The translations under genes were made by a program, and so were the position numbers. From CAXBES01 sp963974915 (lineage in GTDB: Bacteria > Bacteroidota > Bacteroidia > Flavobacteriales > Flavobacteriaceae): DNA of 64,000 nt. A model generated the notes under the pieces. That model was given only the letters and a program-made list of their open reading frames with translations, did no database searches and was not told the DNA's origin. Below are positions 36,579-44,754 of the stretch, piece after piece; positions within the stretch are counted from its first letter, which is position 1, and every line of letters begins with the position of its first letter. The stretch lies in NCBI GenBank assembly GCA_963974915.1, contig CAXBES010000001.1, forward strand, positions 248,001-312,000, given 5' to 3'.

Positions 36579-37145
36579 TTATTCTTTCATACGCTCTTGA
36601 TACTGACCTTTCTCTGTATCTATTCTAATTTTATCTCCTTCATTAATAAACAAAGGAACATTAACTTCAGCTCCGGTTTCCACCACTGCTGGTTTTGTAG
36701 CATTTGTAGCTGTATTCCCTTTAACTCCGGGCTCTGTAGATGTAACCTCTAAAATAACATGAGCAGGCATTTCAACAGACAAAGGTGCGTTGTCTTCAGT
36801 ATTAATAATAACTGTGACAATTTCTCCTTCTTTCATCAATTCGGGAGTATCTAACGCATCTTTCATCAATCTAATTTGCGAATAATCTTCGGTATTCATA
36901 AAATGATAAAAATCTCCTTCGTTATAGAGAAATTGAAATTTATGGGTTTCAACACGAACATCATCAATTTTATGTCCGGCAGAAAAAGTATTGTCGATTA
37001 CTTTGCCCGAAGTCACGCTTTTTAATTTTGTTCTTACAAAAGCAGGACCTTTTCCCGGTTTCACATGTAAGAATTCAATAATTTTATAGATATCGTTGTT
37101 GTATTTAATACACAACCCTTTTCTTATGTCTGAGCTTGTTGCCAT
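36579..37145 (-). CDS. efp: Elongation factor P
   Basis: 188 residues with three beta-barrel domains. The first has IRKGLCIKYNNDIYKIIEFLHVKPGKGPAFVRTKLK, with Lys32 at the tip of the PGKG loop, the position that is modified in many bacteria. The C-terminal domain has the signature PGVKGNTATNATKPAVVETGAEVNVP. It relieves ribosome stalling at polyproline stretches. It lies between lpxA and the second lpxD-like gene, with short gaps of 46 and 10 bases. Confidence 0.96.
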   Translation of the reverse strand: MATSSDIRKGLCIKYNNDIYKIIEFLHVKPGKGPAFVRTKLKSVTSGKVIDNTFSAGHKIDDVRVETHKFQFLYNEGDFYHFMNTEDYSQIRLMKDALDTPELMKEGEIVTVIINTEDNAPLSVEMPAHVILEVTSTEPGVKGNTATNATKPAVVETGAEVNVPLFINEGDKIRIDTEKGQYQERMKE

Positions 37146-37191
37146 AGTTATTTCCGCGGAAACGGATAATTTATATTGAACTTATTTTTTC

Positions 37192-37977
37192 TTAATTGTT
37201 GCTAAAGTACCCTTTCATGATCCCTCTTTTCGAATTTTTTATAAACTGAAGGATCTCGTCTCTTTCCGGAGTAGCTTCCATTTCGGCTTCAATAATTTCT
37301 GAAGCCTGGGTATTATTGTAATTTCTCTGATAGAGAATTCTATATATATTTTGTATTTCTCTGATTTTTTCCGGCTCAAAACCTCTTCTGCGAAGACCAA
37401 TAGAATTGATTCCCACGTAAGAAAGCGGTTCACGTGCAGCTTTTACGTATGGTGGTACATCTTTTCTAACAAGCGATCCACCTGTTACAAAGGCATGATT
37501 ACCTATCATACAAAACTGATGTACAGCTGTCATTCCCGCTAAAACCACATAATCACCTACCGTGATATGACCGGCCAGAGTACTATTGTTTGAAAAGATA
37601 CAATTATCTCCAACAATACAATCATGAGCAATATGACAATATGCCATTATCCAGCAATTCTTCCCAATAACAGTTTTACCTCTATCGGCCGTTCCTCTGT
37701 TAATCGTTACATATTCCCGAATTGTAGTTCCATCGCCAATTTCTGCGGTTGTATCTTCGTCGTTAAACTTAAGATCCTGCGGAATGGCACTAATAACTGC
37801 TCCGGGGAAAATATTACAATTTTTTCCAATGCGAGCACCTTCCATAATTGTAACATTTGAGCCTATCCACGTTCCTTCTCCAATAACCACATTACTATGA
37901 ATGGTTGTAAAAGGTTCTATTACTACATTTTTTGCAATTTTGGCATCCGGATGGACGTATGCTAAAGGCTGGTTCAT
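37192..37977 (-). CDS. lpxA: Acyl-ACP--UDP-N-acetylglucosamine O-acyltransferase
   Basis: 261 residues, first step of lipid A synthesis. It has hexapeptide repeats of a trimeric left-handed helix (AKIAKNVVIEPFTTIHSNVVIG) and the catalytic His in MAYCHIAHDCIVG, near residue 120. The C-terminal helical domain includes KIREIQNIYRILYQRNYN. It begins immediately after lpxC-fabZ stops. Confidence 0.95.
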   Translation of the reverse strand: MNQPLAYVHPDAKIAKNVVIEPFTTIHSNVVIGEGTWIGSNVTIMEGARIGKNCNIFPGAVISAIPQDLKFNDEDTTAEIGDGTTIREYVTINRGTADRGKTVIGKNCWIMAYCHIAHDCIVGDNCIFSNNSTLAGHITVGDYVVLAGMTAVHQFCMIGNHAFVTGGSLVRKDVPPYVKAAREPLSYVGINSIGLRRRGFEPEKIREIQNIYRILYQRNYNNTQASEIIEAEMEATPERDEILQFIKNSKRGIMKGYFSNN

Positions 37978-39372
37978 TTATGTATTTTTTGTTTTAACAA
38001 TTTGTGCCATTAATTCTGCTTCGGCTACTACCTTATTCCCCACGTACGCTTGTCCATTCATAAGAACAATACCTCTGCGGATCGGGGACATCAGCTTTAA
38101 ATCAAATATAAGAGTATCACCCGGATTTACTTGCTGTTTAAACTTCACATTATTTATTTTCATAAAATAAGTAAGGTAATTTTCGGGATCCGGAACTGTG
38201 CTTAACGCTAATATTCCACCCGTCTGTGCCATAGCCTCTACAATTATAACCCCAGGCATCACAGGTGCTCCCGGAAAGTGCCCTACGAAAAATGGTTCGT
38301 TCATTGTAACGTTCTTAAGTCCTACGACATGATCATCAGATAGTTCCAGGATTTTATCTACAAATAGAAACGGTGGCCTGTGAGGCAACATCTCCATAAT
38401 TTCATTGACGTCCTTAAGAGGCGTTTTAGTGAGATCGAATTGAGGAATTTTATTTCGGCTTTCCAGCTTGATAATTTTAGAAAGCTTCTTAGCGAATTGA
38501 GTATTCACTGAATGTCCGGGCTTATTGGCTATTACTTTACCTCGTATTCGTGTTCCAATTAATGCAAGATCACCAATGACATCTAATAATTTGTGACGAG
38601 CGGCTTCATTTGGGTGATGTAATGTAAGATTATCTAAGATTCCATTTGGTTTTACAGAAATTTGTTCTTTACCGAAGGCATCTCGAAGTTTCTCCATTGT
38701 TTGTGGTGACAACTCCTTATCTACATACACAATGGCATTATTAAGGTCTCCACCTTTAATTAATCCATTTTCCAGTAACATCTCAATCTCATGGAGAAAA
38801 CTGAAAGTTCTGGAATCGGAAATTTCATCTTTAAAATCGGAAAGGTGTTTTAAAGACGCATTCTGTGTACCCAGTACCTTCGTTCCAAAGTCAACCATAG
38901 TGGTCACCTGATATTCGTCTGAAGGCATAACAATTATTTCACTTCCTGTAGCTTCATCAGTATAAGAAATAACTTCTGTTACCACATACTCTTCGCGAAC
39001 AGCTTCTTGTTCTACGATTCCTGCTTTCTCGATTGCTTCTACAAAAAATTTGGAAGAACCATCCATTATTGGTGGTTCGGAAGCATTCAACTCCATTATA
39101 CAATTGTCTACTTCCATACCAACTAAAGCTGCTAACACATGCTCAGATGTCTGAATCTTCACTCCCAGCTTTTCTAGGTTTGTCCCTCGTTGTGTATTGA
39201 CTACGTAATTTGCATCTGCTTCAATGACCGGGTTTCCCTCCAAATCGACACGTACAAATGTATAACCATGATTCTCAGGAGCCGGTTTAAAGGTTAAGGT
39301 CACCTCTCTCCCGGTATGCAAACCAACTCCTGTTAGAGAAACTGCTTTGCCTATTGTACGTTGTTTTACCAT
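37978..39372 (-). CDS. lpxC-fabZ: Fused UDP-3-O-acyl-GlcNAc deacetylase / 3-hydroxyacyl-ACP dehydratase
   Basis: Fusion of two lipid enzymes, a hallmark of Bacteroidota. About 464 residues from the ATG at 39372 (MVKQRTIGKAVSLTGVGLHTG). LpxC occupies roughly 1-300; zinc residues are in TSEHVLAALVG, and in the HKLLDVIGDLALIG helix with its His and Asp, and the catalytic His in ANKPGHSVN. FabZ begins near 320 with LPHRPPFLFVDKILE and the dehydratase motif GHFPGAPVMPGVIIVEAMAQ with its His and Glu. ATGs at 39384 and 39402 are also in frame but lie inside the overlap with lpxD. It deacetylates the lipid A precursor and dehydrates 3-hydroxyacyl-ACP in the cytoplasm. Confidence 0.95.
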   Translation of the reverse strand: MVKQRTIGKAVSLTGVGLHTGREVTLTFKPAPENHGYTFVRVDLEGNPVIEADANYVVNTQRGTNLEKLGVKIQTSEHVLAALVGMEVDNCIMELNASEPPIMDGSSKFFVEAIEKAGIVEQEAVREEYVVTEVISYTDEATGSEIIVMPSDEYQVTTMVDFGTKVLGTQNASLKHLSDFKDEISDSRTFSFLHEIEMLLENGLIKGGDLNNAIVYVDKELSPQTMEKLRDAFGKEQISVKPNGILDNLTLHHPNEAARHKLLDVIGDLALIGTRIRGKVIANKPGHSVNTQFAKKLSKIIKLESRNKIPQFDLTKTPLKDVNEIMEMLPHRPPFLFVDKILELSDDHVVGLKNVTMNEPFFVGHFPGAPVMPGVIIVEAMAQTGGILALSTVPDPENYLTYFMKINNVKFKQQVNPGDTLIFDLKLMSPIRRGIVLMNGQAYVGNKVVAEAELMAQIVKTKNT

Positions 39373-39376
39373 ACAA

Positions 39377-40402
39377 TTATTCATCGTTCTTGTTTTTTTC
39401 AAAGGTATTAAATCGGTCCATTATTTTAGGTAGATTTTTAAAATGAACATAGCTCTTATTGAAGTCACCATAATTTAAAGCCGGAGAGCCTTGTAAAGTT
39501 TCGTTATTCTTTACATTTCTACCTATTCCACTCTGTGCTTGTATACGAACATTATCTCCTATTGTAATATGTCCAACAATTCCCACCTGACCACCTATCA
39601 TACAGTTTTTACCTATTTTGGTTGAACCCGCAATACCTGTTTGAGCAGCTATTACCGTGTTCTCACCAATCTCAACATTATGCGCAATTTGAATCTGATT
39701 GTCCAGCTTAACTCCTCTTCTAATTATCGTCGATCCAAGAGTAGCTCTGTCTATAGTAGTACCGGCACCGATATCCACATTATCTTCAATTATCACATTT
39801 CCGGTTTGTGGAACTTTAATAAACTCACCTTTCTCATTTGGTGAAAACCCAAATCCGTCGGCTCCCACTATCACTCCACTATGGATTACGCTGTTTTTCC
39901 CAATTACGGTTTCAGAATAAATCTTAGCCCCGGCAAAAACCACGACGTTATCAGCTATTGAAACATTATCTCCAACATATACATTTGGATATATCTTTAC
40001 ATTATTACCAATTCTTACGTTATCTCCTAAGTAAGAAAAAGCACCTAAGTAAATATCATCACCGTGTTTGGCAGAATCCGAGACAAAAACCGGTTGTTCA
40101 ATTCCCGATTTGTTATTCTTCACTTCATTATAGTATTCGAGGAGTTTTGAAAAAGACTTATATGCATCCTCAACTCTAATCAAGGTTGTGCTTACTGTGT
40201 TCTCTGCTACAAAATCTTTATCAACTATTGTAATAGATGCCTGAGTAGTATATATATAAGGTGTGTATTTGGGGTTAGCGAGGAAGGTTAAACTACCTTC
40301 GCAACCCTCTTCTATTTTCGCAAGTTTAGAAACTTCAATTTCTTCATTACCTTCTACTTCGCCTTCTAAAATCCCTGCTATTTGAGCCGCTGTAAATTTC
40401 AT
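39377..40402 (-). CDS. lpxD: UDP-3-O-(3-hydroxyacyl)glucosamine N-acyltransferase
   Basis: 341 residues, the canonical LpxD. The N-terminal uridine-binding domain (EGCEGSLTFLANPKYTPYIY) is followed by the hexapeptide beta-helix from about 110 to 300. The catalytic His is in NQIQIAHNVEIG and the acyl-binding loop in VGADGFGFSPN. The third step of lipid A synthesis. It heads the lpxD-lpxCfabZ-lpxA order; the stop is four bases before the preferred lpxC start. A -7 element TATTTTTG lies on the minus strand at 40488-40495, 85 bases upstream. Confidence 0.95.
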   Translation of the reverse strand: MKFTAAQIAGILEGEVEGNEEIEVSKLAKIEEGCEGSLTFLANPKYTPYIYTTQASITIVDKDFVAENTVSTTLIRVEDAYKSFSKLLEYYNEVKNNKSGIEQPVFVSDSAKHGDDIYLGAFSYLGDNVRIGNNVKIYPNVYVGDNVSIADNVVVFAGAKIYSETVIGKNSVIHSGVIVGADGFGFSPNEKGEFIKVPQTGNVIIEDNVDIGAGTTIDRATLGSTIIRRGVKLDNQIQIAHNVEIGENTVIAAQTGIAGSTKIGKNCMIGGQVGIVGHITIGDNVRIQAQSGIGRNVKNNETLQGSPALNYGDFNKSYVHFKNLPKIMDRFNTFEKNKNDE

Positions 40403-40506
40403 TTGTTGGTTTCGGTTTGAAAAGTAACCCAGACTAATAAGGAATCAAAGAAACTATTTATATGTATCTGTTTACTTTTCATTCTTGCAAAAATAGAAAA
40501 AAAGGA

Positions 40507-41736
40507 TTAGTATTTGCCTTTCGGATAACAGAGATAATATTTCACCACACTTTTTGAGAGTGCTTTTAGGTTTAGTTGGTCACTCGCCTTTGCAACATCT
40601 ATCACTTTTCCGGACTTGGTTAACAGATCTATGGTGTCATTTTCCATATTGTACGCCTGATTAAAAATCTCTCCGGTAAAGACAAAATATGATGCTTCGT
40701 GTTTGGAAAGATTAAACCTGTTCATCACATGACTCTTCTTTTCTTCAATTTTTCCTGAAGAGATTGGGTTTTGTCTCATTCTTATTTTGAGCAGGTTTCG
40801 ATTCAATAGCATTTCAGACAATTCTCTTAAAACAAAGTCATTTGAAGATGTCCAGGCTTTCATTGCCGAAATAATATCGTAATCATCGAGTTTAGAAAAC
40901 TTCTCGAGGATCTCTTCTGAAAAGTCTTCCGAAGAAATATCATTATTAAGGAAGAAAGTGAGCGCATCACTCGCCTGCAATTTACTACCCGTTAAGGTTA
41001 ATTCTTTGGCTCGCTTTAGAACTCGCATCAATAGTTGTTCTGCCACGATCCCTGTCTTATGAAGATATACTTGCCAATACATAAATCGTCTCGCAACAAT
41101 AAATTTTTCCACCGAATAAATCCCTTTCTCCTCTACAACTAACTTATCATCCTTCACATTGAGCATAGCGATAATCCGTTCCGAATTTACCGAACCTTCA
41201 CTTACTCCGGTATAAAAACTATCCCGACGCAAATAATCGAGTCTGTCCATATCCATCTGACTAGCGATTAGCTGATGGAAGAATTTTCTATGGTATTGAT
41301 TCTTGAAGATCGTAATGGCAAGCGTTAATCTGTTGTTAAATTTTCGATTTAAAGCCTGCATAAAAAGAAGTGAAATTTCCTCATGACTTATATCTTCTAC
41401 AATACTATTCTCCATAGCATGTGAAAAAGGACCATGTCCTATATCGTGTAAAAGAATAGCTATAAATAAGGCTTCTTTTTCTTCTTCTGAAATCACAACC
41501 CCTTTAAAACGTAATACTTGCACAGATTTCTGCATTAAATGCATCGCGCCCAACGCATGATGAAAACGCGTGTGATGAGCTCCCGGGTAAACCAAATAAG
41601 ACATGCCCATTTGTGAGACCCGTCTCAATCTTTGAAAGTATGGATGTTCTATCAATTCAAAAATGAGAGCATTGGGTATGGTAATAAAACCATAGATAGG
41701 ATCGTTTATAATTTTAAGCTTATTCTGGTGATTCAA
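40507..41736 (-). CDS. HD domain phosphohydrolase (dGTPase-like)
   Basis: 409 residues. The HD metal-binding series is complete: HHTRFHHALGAMHLM, then HDIGHGPFSHAME, and the later Asp in QMDMDRLDYLRRDSFY near 150. The fold and the RVSQMGMSYLVYPGAHHTRFHH entry resemble the YdhJ/SAMHD1-like nucleotide phosphohydrolases, probably hydrolysing dNTPs. It lies directly upstream of lpxD on the same strand; whether it is co-transcribed is unclear because a separate -7 box for lpxD sits in the 104-base gap. Confidence 0.88.
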   Translation of the reverse strand: MNHQNKLKIINDPIYGFITIPNALIFELIEHPYFQRLRRVSQMGMSYLVYPGAHHTRFHHALGAMHLMQKSVQVLRFKGVVISEEEKEALFIAILLHDIGHGPFSHAMENSIVEDISHEEISLLFMQALNRKFNNRLTLAITIFKNQYHRKFFHQLIASQMDMDRLDYLRRDSFYTGVSEGSVNSERIIAMLNVKDDKLVVEEKGIYSVEKFIVARRFMYWQVYLHKTGIVAEQLLMRVLKRAKELTLTGSKLQASDALTFFLNNDISSEDFSEEILEKFSKLDDYDIISAMKAWTSSNDFVLRELSEMLLNRNLLKIRMRQNPISSGKIEEKKSHVMNRFNLSKHEASYFVFTGEIFNQAYNMENDTIDLLTKSGKVIDVAKASDQLNLKALSKSVVKYYLCYPKGKY

Positions 41737-41787
41737 ACTTTAACTTTTAATTAATATTTTTCTCTCGTTTCCTGAGGTATTCGGAAT

Positions 41788-41795
41788 TAATTTTG
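41788..41795 (+). promoter_or_regulatory. -7 element of the porX gene
   Basis: TAATTTTG is an exact TAnnTTTG match, 54 bases upstream of the ATG at 41850. No matching -33 TTG was found. Confidence 0.35.
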
Positions 41796-41849
41796 ATTGG
41801 ATTACTGTAGCTTACCATACATAATAACAGAAACAACAAATATACATAT

Positions 41850-43403
41850 ATGAGCGATATAAAAGTACTTTGGGTAGATGACGAAATTGATTTGTTGAAA
41901 CCGCACATAATATTTCTTGAGAGCAAGAATTATAAGGTGACTACCGCTCAGAGTGGTACGGAAGCCCTAGAAGAAATAAAAAATCAGAATTTCGATATCG
42001 TGTTTCTGGACGAGAATATGCCGGGGCTCACAGGTTTGGAAACTTTATCTGAGCTAAAAGAGCAGAGGGCATCGCTTCCTGTGGTTATGATCACAAAAAG
42101 TGAGGAAGAATATATTATGGAAGAAGCAATAGGCTCAAAAATTGCGGATTACCTTATTAAACCGGTAAATCCGAATCAGATTCTTTTAAGCTTAAAGAAA
42201 AATCTGGATCATTCCAGATTGATCTCAGAAAAAACAACCTCTAATTATCAGCAGGAATTCAGAAAGATCGCTATGGATCTTTCTATGGTGAACTCTTATG
42301 AAGAATGGGCAGAGATGTACCAAAAATTAGTTTATTGGGAGCTTGAGTTAGAGAACATTGAAGATTCCGGCATGTTTGAAATACTTGAATCGCAAAAGAC
42401 AGAAGCGAACACTCAGTTTTGCAAGTTTATTGACAAAAATTATCCAAAGTGGTTTCAAAACCCTAATGATGCACCGGTAATGTCTCATACTTTATTTAGA
42501 GAGAAAGTGGTTCCGGAGCTAAAAGAAAAGGACACTCCTACTCTTCTAGTTGTCGTAGACAATCTAAGATACGACCAATGGAAAGCATTTGAGCCTTATT
42601 TGAGTAATAGCTATAAGAAGAAAAGCGAGGAGATGTACTACGGAATACTTCCTACAGCAACTCAATATGCAAGAAATGCTATTTTCAGCGGACTTATGCC
42701 CAACGATATGGAGAAGTTGCATCCGGATCTTTGGCTAAATGACACAGATGAAGGAGGTAAAAATCTACACGAGGAAGAGTTCTTGTCTGCTCAATTAAAA
42801 AGACTTGGACTAAATTTAAAATGGAGTTATCACAAGATCTCAAGTTTAAAACAAGGTAAGCGATTGGTTGAGAATTTCAAGAGTCATAAAGATGAAGATT
42901 TAACGGTGGTTGTATACAACTTTGTTGACATGCTCTCTCATTCTAAAACTGAGATGGAGGTAATCAAGGAATTAGCATCTAACGATAAATCATATCGCTC
43001 ATTAACTCAGAGTTGGTTTAAGAATTCTCCGTTAATGGAAATTATTCAACAAGCTTCCGGGTTAGGATTTAAGTTAATAATTACTACAGACCATGGAACC
43101 ATAAACGTTAAAAACCCATCGAAAGTTATAGGAGACAAACAAACCAGTCTTAATTTGAGGTATAAAACCGGCAAAAGCTTAACTTATGAAGAAAAGGATG
43201 TTTTAGCGGCTAAAGACCCAAAATCTATACATCTCCCGTCGATCAACATGAGTAGCTCATTTATTTTTGCCAAGGGTGACTTGTTTTTTGCTTATCCGAA
43301 CAATTACAATCATTATGTAAGTTATTTCCGCAATACATACCAGCATGGCGGGGTGTCTCTAGAAGAAGTTATCATTCCTTTTGCAGTGATGGAAGCAAAA
43401 TAA
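41850..43403 (+). CDS. porX: PorX-type response regulator with PglZ domain
   Basis: 517 residues. The receiver domain has the acidic pair Asp10/Asp11, the phosphoacceptor Asp54 (VFLDENMPG), and Lys104 (YLIKPVNP). After a helical linker (about 120-205) comes a PglZ/alkaline-phosphatase-like domain, with metal motifs in TLLVVVDNLRYDQW, LPTATQYARNAIFSG and TTDHGTINV. In Porphyromonas and Flavobacterium, PorX regulates the type IX secretion system, with the kinase PorY and a sigma factor, and its PglZ domain acts on oligonucleotides. No T9SS structural genes are in the window; the gene is followed by tsaE. Confidence 0.9.
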   Translation: MSDIKVLWVDDEIDLLKPHIIFLESKNYKVTTAQSGTEALEEIKNQNFDIVFLDENMPGLTGLETLSELKEQRASLPVVMITKSEEEYIMEEAIGSKIADYLIKPVNPNQILLSLKKNLDHSRLISEKTTSNYQQEFRKIAMDLSMVNSYEEWAEMYQKLVYWELELENIEDSGMFEILESQKTEANTQFCKFIDKNYPKWFQNPNDAPVMSHTLFREKVVPELKEKDTPTLLVVVDNLRYDQWKAFEPYLSNSYKKKSEEMYYGILPTATQYARNAIFSGLMPNDMEKLHPDLWLNDTDEGGKNLHEEEFLSAQLKRLGLNLKWSYHKISSLKQGKRLVENFKSHKDEDLTVVVYNFVDMLSHSKTEMEVIKELASNDKSYRSLTQSWFKNSPLMEIIQQASGLGFKLIITTDHGTINVKNPSKVIGDKQTSLNLRYKTGKSLTYEEKDVLAAKDPKSIHLPSINMSSSFIFAKGDLFFAYPNNYNHYVSYFRNTYQHGGVSLEEVIIPFAVMEAK

Positions 43404-43469
43404 TTGTAAGATTATTCTTATTAAAATGCCGTTCGTCGATAATTCGTGTCTATAAACGGAATATTTTTT

Positions 43470-43477
43470 TATATTTG
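43470..43477 (+). promoter_or_regulatory. -7 element of tsaE
   Basis: TATATTTG matches TAnnTTTG and lies 17 bases before the ATG at 43494. Since it falls inside a possible 16-residue upstream extension, it argues for the shorter start. Confidence 0.4.
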
Positions 43478-43493
43478 TTCGCAACCCGATCCC

Positions 43494-43907
43494 ATGAACA
43501 TGACCTATACGCTAAATAATCTTCCGGAAGTTGCCGGTAAAGTGTTATCGGATACAACGAATAAGACGCTTCTATTTTATGGTGAAATGGGAGTAGGCAA
43601 GACTACACTCATTAAAGAATTAGCTAAAAAACTTGGTGTAACAGATATGATAAGCAGTCCGACTTTCTCAATTGTAAATGAATATCGGTTAGTTGATGAC
43701 AAGTTATACCATTTTGATTTTTATAGGTTAAACACGGAAGAAGAGGCTTTGGATATTGGTGTTGAAGATTATTTTTATTCAGGACATTGGAATTTCATTG
43801 AATGGCCGGAGAAAGTAAAAAACCTTCTCCCCCTTGAGAGTACTAAAATTAATATCACAACAAATAAAAACGGAAGTAGAACTATAAACATTATGCCAGT
43901 GAGTTAA
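43494..43907 (+). CDS. tsaE: tRNA threonylcarbamoyladenosine biosynthesis ATPase
   Basis: 137 residues from the ATG at 43494, the expected size. P-loop GEMGVGKTT at 30-38, then SPTFSIVNEY and the YHFDFYRL strand with its acidic residue, plus the WNFIEWPEKV segment. TsaE works with TsaB and TsaD to form the t6A modification on ANN-decoding tRNAs. The open frame begins at 43446, but that extension has no family features and covers the -7 box. Confidence 0.93.
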   Translation: MNMTYTLNNLPEVAGKVLSDTTNKTLLFYGEMGVGKTTLIKELAKKLGVTDMISSPTFSIVNEYRLVDDKLYHFDFYRLNTEEEALDIGVEDYFYSGHWNFIEWPEKVKNLLPLESTKINITTNKNGSRTINIMPVS

Positions 43908-44028
43908 AATTGAGACGATTAACATAATATTTTACTACAAATTTTTAATGAGTTGCCCCAAATCGACTAGTTTAAATACAGGCATTTATTTGCCTAAATG
44001 AAAACTAATAAAGATACGAACAACTTAA

Positions 44029-44061
44029 TTGAAATACTTGTCTTTTTTCGTGCTAGGTTTG
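44029..44061 (+). promoter_or_regulatory. Promoter of the small lipoprotein gene
   Basis: TTG at 44029-44031 and an exact -7 element TAGGTTTG at 44054-44061 with 22 bases between them, placing the start of transcription about 22 bases upstream of the ATG at 44090. Confidence 0.5.
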
Positions 44062-44089
44062 TAATATAAACCTCACAAACACAAGTATT

Positions 44090-44224
44090 ATGAAAGTAGC
44101 AAAAACACTTATGATCGTAGCAATTTTAGGATTAGGAACATTCGCATCCTGTACTCCTGAGAACATCGAAGATGGACAAACAGAACAACAAATTAAAAAC
44201 CCAAGACCACTCAATAACGGATAG
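44090..44224 (+). CDS. Small lipoprotein, 44 residues
   Basis: ATG at 44090 opens a 44-codon frame. It has a basic start (MKVAKT), a hydrophobic stretch (LMIVAILGLGTF) and a lipobox TFASC with the acceptor Cys at 21, then a short hydrophilic tail rich in Gln, Glu and Asn. It has its own good promoter at 44029-44061. The reading frame overlaps the start of the following membrane protein by 53 bases in another frame. Short CTPE-type lipoproteins of this form are frequent in flavobacteria, but their function is unknown. Confidence 0.65.
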   Translation: MKVAKTLMIVAILGLGTFASCTPENIEDGQTEQQIKNPRPLNNG

Positions 44225-44696
44225 ACGTTCTCTTTTCTTGGGTGGTGTTATAGTTTTTATGATTGCCATAACACCGTTCATTTTTTACTCATATGAAAGT
44301 TTCCCATTCACAAAAGTTTGGGAAACTTCTTTTTTTACCATCGAAACTAGTTTTGAGGATCTTTATTCATTTGCTTGGTATGTGGTTAGCAAAGCAGTTC
44401 CTCTATTGCTTCTATTGATTTGGTTTTTCACCTGTAAACATTGGTGGCACTGGATTATCTTAGTTCCTATTGCAATGTATGCTTTCCAATTATGGGGAGT
44501 ATTAAACCAAAATGCGGGAATGGACGAACTTGAAATATATTTCGTACTACCTCTAATGATGATATTGGTACCATTAGTTTATTTAGTAAGAGCAAAACTT
44601 TTTAATAAAATTAGAGGAACAGATTTAAAATCTTTTGAAGAAGACCTGCTCGTGAAAAAGACCATGTGGCAGCAAATACGAGATTTGTTTCGCTAA
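44172..44696 (+). CDS. Membrane protein of unknown function, three to four helices
   Basis: 174 residues from the ATG at 44172. Helices at about 22-40 (FLGGVIVFMIAITPFIFY), 70-88, 93-110 and 122-140 alternate with short loops; the C-terminus is cytoplasmic-like and charged. The first 18 residues (MDKQNNKLKTQDHSITDR) are encoded in DNA that also encodes the end of the small lipoprotein, so either the two genes truly overlap or this gene starts later. No family recognised. It is followed by alanine dehydrogenase after 58 bases. Confidence 0.72.
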   Translation: MDKQNNKLKTQDHSITDRRSLFLGGVIVFMIAITPFIFYSYESFPFTKVWETSFFTIETSFEDLYSFAWYVVSKAVPLLLLLIWFFTCKHWWHWIILVPIAMYAFQLWGVLNQNAGMDELEIYFVLPLMMILVPLVYLVRAKLFNKIRGTDLKSFEEDLLVKKTMWQQIRDLFR

Positions 44697-44754
44697 TCTT
44701 TACTTTTAACTTTTCGAATTAATTGTGTAACTTGGTATTGTCAACCAGGTATCT

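Noticed and set aside
43980..43995. AGGCA / TGCCT inverted repeat after tsaE
   Set aside because: Stem of only five bases and no T-tract; too weak to call a terminator.
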